The notes under the pieces are model-generated. The model did no database searches. It saw nothing but the letters and a program-made list of their open reading frames with translations, and was not told the DNA's origin. Shown in pieces: positions 1-5,822 of a stretch of 16,800 nucleotides of DNA. The stretch's first letter is position 1. Every line of letters starts with the position of its first letter. Both the position numbers and the translations under genes were made by a program. This DNA comes from DATDRM01 sp035291705 (lineage in GTDB: Bacteria; Chloroflexota; Anaerolineae; Anaerolineales; UBA4823). Location: assembly GCA_035291705.1 (NCBI GenBank), contig DATDRM010000334.1:1-16800 (forward strand). Reading direction: 5' to 3'.

Positions 1-1125
1 GGCGTGATCATTGACGAGACCGCCGGGTTGGGTTACCTGGGAGCCAACAAGGAGGATTTGAAACTAATCGGTCCCTCGATCTCCAGCGATCAGCTGGGCT
101 TCGTTTTCCCCAAGGGCAGCGACCTGGTCGAGCCCTTCAACTTGGCGATCGCTCAAATGAAGGTCGATGGCACTCTGGAAGAGATCAACTTGAAGTGGTT
201 CGGCCCCAGCTTCACAGTGACTTATGAAGAGATCGGACCAGGCGCCTACGCCACCCCCGAGTTCGGCACCCCCGATAATCCGCTGATCATGGCCCTGGCC
301 CCTTCGGCTACCACCCAGGAACTGATCGCCAGCGGCGAGGCCATCGCCGCGCAGCTGTCGGAGATCACCGGCTACACCATCGAGACCACGGTGCCCACCT
401 CCTACGGCGCGCTGGTCGAGGCGATGGGCTCCGGCAACGCCCATATCGGCTGGCTGCCGCCCTTTGCCTACATCGTCGCCCACGAGAAAGGCTATGCGGA
501 TGTCGCCCTGTCGACCCTGCGCTTTGGCGCAGACCACTACGGCGCCCAATTCATCGCCAACGTCGACAGCGGCTTCACGCCTTACTTCGACCCGGTTACG
601 AACGAGAACACAGGTGACGCCGCCACTGCCCTGGCCCAGTTTGCCGACAAGAAACCTTGCTGGACTGACCCGCTGTCATCGTCCGGCTACGTCATTCCGG
701 GCGGCTACCTGGGCGACGCGGGTGTGAAGATCAAAGCCGCGGCCTTCGTCCAGGGCCATCCTACCGTCGTGCGTGCCCTGTATGCCGGAGGGATCTGCGA
801 CTTCGGCGCCACCTTCATCGATGCCCGTACCTCCTCCGCCCTGGCGGAAGACCTGCCTGACGTGATGGATAAAATCGTCGTGATCTGGCGGACTGACGAA
901 GTCATCCCCAACGACAACGTCTCCTACGCCGCCGGCCTGCCGGATGAAGTACGGCAGACGCTGACCGCAGCCCTGCTGCAGATGGCTGAGACCGAAGAAG
1001 GCAAAGCCTCTCTGCAGGCCGTTTACCAGATCGAAGGCCTGAAAGAAGTGGACGACACCTTCTACGATGAGTTCCGCGTGCTCCTCGAAGCCTCCGGCGT
1101 GGACGTGACGGGTTTGGTCAAGTAA
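1..1125 (+). CDS. Fused solute-binding protein: SBP_bac_3 C-terminus plus PhnD domain (5' partial)
   Basis: The reading frame is open from the first base, so the true start lies upstream; 374 codons are visible. The first ~70 residues match the end of an amino-acid-type SBP_bac_3 domain: a DETAGLGYL strand, a KGSDLVEPFN stretch, then the closing DGTLEEINLKWFG, which resembles the usual DGT..ki..KWFG terminus. A short linker follows, and from about residue 93 the protein is a PhnD-type domain: PLIMALAPSATTQE, then YGALVEAMGSGNAHIGWLPPFAY (in two parts), then SSSGYVIPGGYL, which corresponds to the STSGY ligand loop. Known PhnD proteins deliver phosphonate, phosphite or phosphate to a PhnCE importer. 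phnC and two phnE genes follow on the same strand, so this is probably their binding protein. The substrate is not determined; the loop C-W-T-D-P-L before SSSG is unlike E. coli PhnD. The tandem of two binding-protein folds is unusual. Signal peptide and N-terminus are outside the window. Confidence 0.85.
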   Translation, partial: GVIIDETAGLGYLGANKEDLKLIGPSISSDQLGFVFPKGSDLVEPFNLAIAQMKVDGTLEEINLKWFGPSFTVTYEEIGPGAYATPEFGTPDNPLIMALAPSATTQELIASGEAIAAQLSEITGYTIETTVPTSYGALVEAMGSGNAHIGWLPPFAYIVAHEKGYADVALSTLRFGADHYGAQFIANVDSGFTPYFDPVTNENTGDAATALAQFADKKPCWTDPLSSSGYVIPGGYLGDAGVKIKAAAFVQGHPTVVRALYAGGICDFGATFIDARTSSALAEDLPDVMDKIVVIWRTDEVIPNDNVSYAAGLPDEVRQTLTAALLQMAETEEGKASLQAVYQIEGLKEVDDTFYDEFRVLLEASGVDVTGLVK

Positions 1126-1139
1126 CACGCACCTGATCG

Positions 1140-1166
1140 AAGGGGAGAGTGCCTGTTGCTCCCCTT
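1140..1166 (+). terminator. Hairpin after the binding-protein gene, possible attenuator
   Basis: A perfect 8-bp stem AAGGGGAG (1140-1147) / CTCCCCTT (1159-1166) encloses an 11-nt loop and is followed only by T then TAAAT. The U-tract is short, so it is at best a weak terminator. It may equally be a 3' stabilising or attenuating hairpin, of the kind that lets binding-protein mRNA exceed permease mRNA in ABC operons. That role is inference. Confidence 0.4.
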
Positions 1167-1175
1167 TAAATGTAT

Positions 1176-1234
1176 GTGAAACGTGATGCGTGAAACGTGA
1201 ATTTACACATCACGCATCACGTTTCACGTTTCAC
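1176..1234. repeat. Heptameric palindromic repeat (GTGAAAC/GTGATGC units)
   Basis: The left arm (1176-1203) reads as four consecutive 7-bp units: GTGAAAC, GTGATGC, GTGAAAC, GTGAATT. The right arm (1207-1234) holds four complementary units. Read on the minus strand from the outside they are GTGAAAC, GTGAAAC, GTGATGC, GTGATGT. A 3-bp spacer separates the arms. Within this a perfect 18-bp inverted repeat exists (1176-1193 with 1210-1227, 16-nt loop). It lies between the binding-protein gene and phnC. From memory, similar GTGAAAC/GTGATGC arrays occur in intergenic regions of other Chloroflexota; I could not check this. The function is unknown; it may be a REP- or MITE-like element. Confidence 0.8.
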
Positions 1235-1249
1235 ACTTTCCTCGGTCTC

Positions 1250-2023
1250 ATGCTGCGTATAGAAAACCTGACAAAAATCTATCCTGATGGCACAGTTGCC
1301 CTGAAAGAGGTCAGTTTCGAGGTGCCGGACGGGCAATTCCTGGTCGTGATCGGCCTCTCCGGGTCTGGAAAATCCACCTTACTGCGCTGTATTAACCGCT
1401 TGATCGATCCGACCGCCGGCCGGATCCTGTGGAACGACATCGACATCACCGCGGCCAGCCCGCGCAAACTGCTCCACATCCGCAGCCAGATCGGGATGGT
1501 GTTCCAACAATTCAACCTGGTCAAGCGCTCCTCTGTGATGACCAACGTGCTCAGCGGGCGCCTGGGATATGTCAATCCCTGGCTTTCGCTGGTTGGCTTC
1601 TGGCCGCGGGCGGAACGCGCGCGCGCCTTGCACGCTATGGAGCGAGTAGGGATCGCCGACAAAGCAGACAACCGGGCAGATGCCCTCTCCGGCGGTCAGC
1701 AGCAGCGCGTCGGGATTGCCCGAGCTTTAATGCAGGAACCACGCTTAATGCTCGCCGACGAACCCGTCGCCAGCCTGGACCCGGTCCTGGCGCACAGCAT
1801 CATGCAATATTTAGAGATGCTCAACCGTTCGGATGGCGTGACGGTGCTCTGCAGCCTGCACTTCCTGGACCTGGTGCACCGTTATGCGACCTGGGTGATC
1901 GGCCTCAAGGATGGCGTAAAAGTGTTCGAAGGTGCCCCGCAAGAGATCGACCGCACCCGCTTCAAGGAGATCTATGGCGAGGAGGCGGAGGAGGTGCGGG
2001 CCACAAGCGTGGAGGCGGCATGA
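1250..2023 (+). CDS. phnC: Phosphonate-type ABC transporter ATPase PhnC
   Basis: A 257-residue cytoplasmic ATPase that powers import through the two PhnE permeases that follow. Visible motifs are Walker A GLSGSGKST (residues 35-43), Q-loop region GMVFQQFNLV (~82-91), signature LSGGQQQR (146-153), Walker B LMLADEP with the D-loop ASLDP (166-177) and the switch histidine in CSLHFLDLV (H204). The QFNLVKRSSVMTNVLSGRLG stretch after the Q-loop is typical of PhnC. I chose ATG 1250 because the protein then begins MLRIENLTKIYPDG, as the family does. An in-frame GTG at 1190 would only translate the heptamer repeat. No clear Shine-Dalgarno precedes 1250, which is odd for an operon gene. The stop overlaps the phnE start as ATGA. 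Confidence 0.93.
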   Translation: MLRIENLTKIYPDGTVALKEVSFEVPDGQFLVVIGLSGSGKSTLLRCINRLIDPTAGRILWNDIDITAASPRKLLHIRSQIGMVFQQFNLVKRSSVMTNVLSGRLGYVNPWLSLVGFWPRAERARALHAMERVGIADKADNRADALSGGQQQRVGIARALMQEPRLMLADEPVASLDPVLAHSIMQYLEMLNRSDGVTVLCSLHFLDLVHRYATWVIGLKDGVKVFEGAPQEIDRTRFKEIYGEEAEEVRATSVEAA

Positions 2024-3417
2024 AAGCCGCCGGTTCTTTTCCTACCAATAAACGATCCCCTTTTATTAACACATTCCTATCTCTGATCATCCCCGGACTG
2101 GGCCAGGTCTGGCATGGGGATTACCGGCGCGGCCTGGCCGTTTTCCTGGCCGTCGCCACCGCCACAGCCACCGTCGTCTGGTTTGGACAACCAGGTTGGT
2201 ATGCCTTGATCTTCGCCATCTGGGCCTGGAATGTGTGGGACGCAGCGCGCCTGCCCAAGGGCGCTCCGATCAGCCTGGCGACGCTTCTCTGGTTGGCGGT
2301 AGCATTCGGCATTGGCTGGCAGGTCACTGAGATCAATCCCAGGACACTGGTCGAGAACCGTGATAGGGCACGGTCGATCATCCGCCCGATGCTCCGCCCG
2401 GATTTCCTCGCCACCCGCCAGGAGGAGTTTCAAGGTTGGGTGGAGGTACAGGTGCCCTGCTCTACACAACCTCCCCGCGCAGAAAATACAGTCGCCGCAA
2501 TGCATATCGCCGTCAGCCCGGACTGTGCCGGCTTGCTGGAGACGCTGCTGGTGACCGCTGAAGGCCTCTGGCCAGACTACCCGGCCGAAATCACCTGGGC
2601 CACGCCGATCGGCGATATCAAGCTGCTGGGGGAGAACAACAACCGCATGCTCAGCGCGCAGAGCAACCCGGATGGCAGTCTGTCCACCATTGTGCAAGTC
2701 CCCCAATCTGCGTTGGACGCGGCTCCCGATCGGACCATCCCACTACCCCACCGGATTTACATCACCCAAAAGAGGACCGAAGAAGGATATATCCTATCCG
2801 AGAATGGTGGCTATATCCTGCAAGGCATCTACGAGACCCTGGCGCTGGCTTTGCTGGCGACCACCCTGGGAGCAATCCTGGCGCTACCGCTGAGCTTCCT
2901 GGCAGCGCGGAATTTAATGACCAGCAACCCCGTCACGCTGGCCATCTACTTTATAGTACGTACCATCCTGAACATCCTGCGTTCCATCGAAGCGCTGATC
3001 CTGGCAATCATCTTCGTTATAATCGTTGGCCTGGGACCATTCCCCGGCATGATCGCGCTCACCTTGCACACCACAGCTGCCCTGGGAAAACTGTTTTCCG
3101 AGATGATCGAAGGGATCGACCCTGGTCCGATCGAAGCCATCCGGGCGACGGGCGCTACCTGGACCCAGGTGGTGCGCTACGCTGTCATCCCCCAGATCGT
3201 CCCGCCTTTCACGGCCCTGACCATCTATCGCTGGGACATCAATGTGCGCTCCTCGACTATCATCGGTTTCGTCGGAGGGGGTGGGATCGGCTTCTTCCTC
3301 TACCAATGGATCATCCTCGGGGATTACCGGGCGGTGAGTTCTGCTTTCATCGCCATCGCTCTGGTCGTGATCCTCCTGGACTTCTTCAGCGCGCGGCTGA
3401 GGGAACGGTTAAATTAA
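2020..3417 (+). CDS. phnE: PhnE-type permease with long N-terminal extension
   Basis: A 465-residue inner-membrane permease of the BPD_transp_1 family. The last ~200 residues are the standard PhnE domain: ETLALALLATTLGAILALPL (from ~272), several membrane helices, and the EAA loop EAIRATGATWTQVVRYAVIP (372-391) that docks on PhnC, followed by DINVRSSTIIGFVGGGGIG. PhnE proteins are usually near 270 residues, so about 195 residues are extra. They begin with a TM2-like motif PGLGQVWHGDYRRGL (25-39), membrane helices around 41-72 and 84-100, then a soluble stretch (~105-255) with two cysteines (C147, C169). ATG 2020 overlaps the phnC stop and has GGAGG at 2011-2015. The open frame upstream, back to 1429, is a shadow of phnC. 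The role of the extension is not known to me. Confidence 0.88.
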   Translation: MKAAGSFPTNKRSPFINTFLSLIIPGLGQVWHGDYRRGLAVFLAVATATATVVWFGQPGWYALIFAIWAWNVWDAARLPKGAPISLATLLWLAVAFGIGWQVTEINPRTLVENRDRARSIIRPMLRPDFLATRQEEFQGWVEVQVPCSTQPPRAENTVAAMHIAVSPDCAGLLETLLVTAEGLWPDYPAEITWATPIGDIKLLGENNNRMLSAQSNPDGSLSTIVQVPQSALDAAPDRTIPLPHRIYITQKRTEEGYILSENGGYILQGIYETLALALLATTLGAILALPLSFLAARNLMTSNPVTLAIYFIVRTILNILRSIEALILAIIFVIIVGLGPFPGMIALTLHTTAALGKLFSEMIEGIDPGPIEAIRATGATWTQVVRYAVIPQIVPPFTALTIYRWDINVRSSTIIGFVGGGGIGFFLYQWIILGDYRAVSSAFIAIALVVILLDFFSARLRERLN

Positions 3418-3419
3418 GT

Positions 3420-4565
3420 ATGTCTAACTGGCCGCGTCCCCTACGCATTCTTACCTGGGTTGCCATCATCTTCTTGCTGGGGCTCGCCTATAGTCTCAGC
3501 TTGCGTGTGACCAAGCCTGACATTGTCAAGTTGATCGTGTCTGCCCCCAAGGCGCGACAGATCTTGCCCCAACTCTTGACGCCAGACCTGGTTGCCCGCG
3601 AAGCGACCACTACCACCCTCGCCATCCCTTTCCCGATCCCCTGCGGCAGCGCACCCGCAGCCGAGTTCCCCACTAGCGGCCCCCGGCTGGTCGCCGATCC
3701 TGCCTGCGTAGCCGAACGGGAGTATTTCACCCTGCGCGGCTTCGACCTGCAACCCAAAACCGCCGTCAAGATCGGTTGGCGCCTACAGGACGGGAAGACG
3801 CTGAGCATTGAACGCCTGACGACGGACGCCAAAGGGGCCTTTCAGCATGAAGTCCAGGCCCGTCCGATCGTCGCCACGAAGGACGGTACCCCAGCTCAAT
3901 TGGAAGCCGAATCGACTCTTCCCAGCGGGATTTTACGCCCCTCTCAAGCCTTAAAAGATGTCGCCAACGCCATGATGGTGACCATCTTCATGGCGCTGCT
4001 CGCCACGGCATTCGCCACGCTGATCGCCGCCCCGCTCAGTTTCCTGGCTGCGCAAAACATCACCCGCCATGGTCGGGTCGGCAAAGTCATTTACTACCTG
4101 ACCCGCTCGGTGTTCAACATCATTCGCTCTTACGAGCCGCTGGTCATGGCGACCATCTTCGCCTTGATCGTTGGCTTTGGTAGTCCGTTCGCTGGCGTGC
4201 TGGCGTTGGTGCTCATCACCATCGCCTCCCTGGGGAAGATGTTCTCCGAAGCGGTGGAAAGCATCGACTCGGGTCCAGTCGAAGCCATCACCGCCACAGG
4301 TGGCAACCGGGGGAATGTGATTGTCTACGCCGTGGTGCCCCAGATCATCCCTGACTTCCTCTCCTACATTATCTATCACTGGGACATCAACGTGCGCATT
4401 TCAACGATTATTGGCTTTGTCGGCGGAGGTGGGATCGGTTATTATCTCTCGCAGAGCATCAATTCATTCGAATATCACAAGGCAGGCACAGCCCTCCTGG
4501 CGATCATCATCGTCGTTTGGATCCTGGACTTCTTGAGCGCGGTGATCCGCAAGAGGCTTACTTGA
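3420..4565 (+). CDS. phnE: Second PhnE-type permease with extracytoplasmic insertion
   Basis: A 381-residue inner-membrane permease, the probable heterodimer partner of the preceding PhnE. One membrane helix (~8-27) is followed by ~150 residues that should lie outside the membrane. This part includes C75 and C96 and an Ig/TIG-like stretch YFTLRGFDLQPKTAVKIGW (102-120). The canonical permease core starts near 178 (KDVANAMMVTIFMALLATAF) and carries the EAA loop EAITATGGNRGNVIVYAVVP (288-307) and DINVRISTIIGFVGGGGIG (322-340). It starts 2 bp after the previous stop, which supports co-transcription; the Shine-Dalgarno is weak. The core is very similar to the preceding permease while the outer domain differs, so this is likely an old duplication with domain divergence. 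Two adjacent phnE genes are common in PhnCDE-type loci. Confidence 0.88.
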   Translation: MSNWPRPLRILTWVAIIFLLGLAYSLSLRVTKPDIVKLIVSAPKARQILPQLLTPDLVAREATTTTLAIPFPIPCGSAPAAEFPTSGPRLVADPACVAEREYFTLRGFDLQPKTAVKIGWRLQDGKTLSIERLTTDAKGAFQHEVQARPIVATKDGTPAQLEAESTLPSGILRPSQALKDVANAMMVTIFMALLATAFATLIAAPLSFLAAQNITRHGRVGKVIYYLTRSVFNIIRSYEPLVMATIFALIVGFGSPFAGVLALVLITIASLGKMFSEAVESIDSGPVEAITATGGNRGNVIVYAVVPQIIPDFLSYIIYHWDINVRISTIIGFVGGGGIGYYLSQSINSFEYHKAGTALLAIIIVVWILDFLSAVIRKRLT

Positions 4566-4578
4566 TTCCCTCGTAAGG

Positions 4579-4584
4579 TATAAT
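4579..4584 (+). promoter_or_regulatory. TATAAT -10 box directly before the SanA-like gene
   Basis: A perfect TATAAT is followed by only 6 nt (TCGCCC) and then the GTG start at 4591, so the predicted transcription start coincides with the start codon. A poor -35-like CTTACT lies 16 bp upstream (4557-4562). No Shine-Dalgarno is present. This suggests that the gene starts its own, leaderless transcript after the transporter operon. Confidence 0.55.
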
Positions 4585-4590
4585 TCGCCC

Positions 4591-5253
4591 GTGCTGAAAC
4601 GGATCTTGAAGATGATCCTGTGGATTCTGGCTGGTGCGATCTCCCTGGCCCTGCTGGCGGCCATCCTGCCGCGCTTGCTGACCGGCCTCTTCGCCTGGCC
4701 CCGTCGCTATCAAGTGGAGGATGTCCCCCCGGGACGGGTAGCGATCGTCTTCGGCGCCGGCCTGTGGCGCGATGGCTCCCCCTCCCCGGTGCTGCGCGAC
4801 CGCGTGGCCACCGCCGTCGAGCTGTACTTCTCCGGAAAGGTGGAAAAAATCCTGATGAGCGGTACCAGCGACTTTGCCAATTACAGCGAACCACGCTCGA
4901 TGCGCGCCTACGGGTTAGACCTGGGCGTGCCGGCCGAAGACATCGTATTAGACGAAGCTGGACGGCGCACCTATGACTCCTGCTTCCGGGCGCGCCATAT
5001 CTTTAAAGTCGATTCCGCTATCCTGGTCACGCAGGGATTCCACCTGCCGCGCGCCCTTTACGTGTGCAATGCCCTGGGCTTGCCGGCGACCGGCGTCGCC
5101 GCTGACCTGCGCGAGTACCGCCGTTATTCCTTGCTCTATTGGTCTATGCGCGAGACTGCCGCTACGCTGGTCGCCCTCTGGGAAGTCCACGTCTCTCCGC
5201 CATCCCCAGCTCTAGGCAACCCCCAACCGATCTTTCCACAGGAGGCGCAATGA
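4591..5253 (+). CDS. SanA/YdcF-like DUF218 membrane-anchored protein
   Basis: A 220-residue protein with an N-terminal membrane anchor (~8-28, after KRILK) and one DUF218 domain facing outward. Motifs resemble the SanA branch: AIVFGAGLWRDGSPSPVLRDR (in overlapping parts, ~51-71), LMSGTSDFANYSEPRSM (~89-105), DIVLDEAGRRTYDSCFRAR (~117-135) and ILVTQGFHLPRALYVCNALG (~143-162). SanA in E. coli affects envelope permeability to vancomycin, but the biochemical activity of the family is unclear. The GTG start is supported by the adjacent TATAAT; an internal ATG at 4612 would cut into the anchor. The gene ends ATGA-overlapped with the HD-domain gene, so the two are co-translated. Confidence 0.82.
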   Translation: MLKRILKMILWILAGAISLALLAAILPRLLTGLFAWPRRYQVEDVPPGRVAIVFGAGLWRDGSPSPVLRDRVATAVELYFSGKVEKILMSGTSDFANYSEPRSMRAYGLDLGVPAEDIVLDEAGRRTYDSCFRARHIFKVDSAILVTQGFHLPRALYVCNALGLPATGVAADLREYRRYSLLYWSMRETAATLVALWEVHVSPPSPALGNPQPIFPQEAQ

Positions 5254-5822
5254 AACGTTCTGATGCCCTGGCTATCGTGTATGAATTTATCAGGAACGAA
5301 AACCTGGTGCGGCACATGCTGGCTGTCGAAGCGGCGCTTCGTTTCTACGCCGTTAAATTGGGCCAGGATCAGGATTTGTGGGGGATCACCGGCCTGCTGC
5401 ACGATTTCGATTGGGAGATCCATCCCACACTGGAAAATCACCCGCAAGCCGGCGCGCCACTCTTGCGCCAGCGCGGTGTGCCCGAGGAGATCATGCGCGC
5501 CATCCTCAGCCACGCCGACCATACCGGAGTCCCGCGCCAGACACCGCTGGAAAAAGCTCTGTATGCCTGCGACGAGGTCACCGGATTAATAACCGCTGTG
5601 GCTTTAGTGCGTCCTTCTCGATCCCTGGAGGACCTCGAAGTCAGCTCAGTCAAGAAGAAATGGAAAGATCGGGCCTTCGCCGCCGGGGCTGACCGCGCCG
5701 AGATCGCCACGGCTGCCGAAGAGTTTGGGGTGGATTTATGGGAACACGTCGCCAATGTCATCCAGGCCATGCGCGGCATTGCCTCAGACCTTGGCTTTCA
5801 ACGCCTGGAATCCCAGAACTAA
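5250..5822 (+). CDS. HD-domain (HDIG-type) phosphohydrolase
   Basis: A 190-residue protein, predicted cytoplasmic. The metal-binding HD pattern is visible: H22 in RHMLAVEAALR, the H51-D52 pair in GLLHDFDWE, H64 in LENHPQAG, and H88 with D90 in ILSHADHTG. D108 in YACDEVTG fits the last ligand position. Such small HD proteins are annotated as predicted metal-dependent phosphohydrolases; the substrate cannot be told from sequence. AGGAGG at 5240-5245 lies 4 nt before the ATG, which overlaps the stop of the SanA-like gene. The 3' end overlaps the convergent metalloprotease gene by 4 bp. Confidence 0.85.
   Translation: MKRSDALAIVYEFIRNENLVRHMLAVEAALRFYAVKLGQDQDLWGITGLLHDFDWEIHPTLENHPQAGAPLLRQRGVPEEIMRAILSHADHTGVPRQTPLEKALYACDEVTGLITAVALVRPSRSLEDLEVSSVKKKWKDRAFAAGADRAEIATAAEEFGVDLWEHVANVIQAMRGIASDLGFQRLESQN

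Noticed and set aside
1176..1234. CRISPR-like or phage attachment array
   Set aside because: The units are 7 bp with no unique spacers, and there are no cas or integrase genes adjacent.
1190..1249. Twenty extra N-terminal residues for phnC from GTG 1190
   Set aside because: This would translate the heptamer repeat (HHASRFTFH-like product); the family begins at the MLRIENLTKIYPDG methionine at 1250.
1429..2019. Open frame upstream of the first phnE that could extend it to 662 residues
   Set aside because: It lies over phnC in another frame, is rich in Arg/Pro/Gln of shadow type, and the GGAGG plus ATGA overlap at 2020 gives a clear start.
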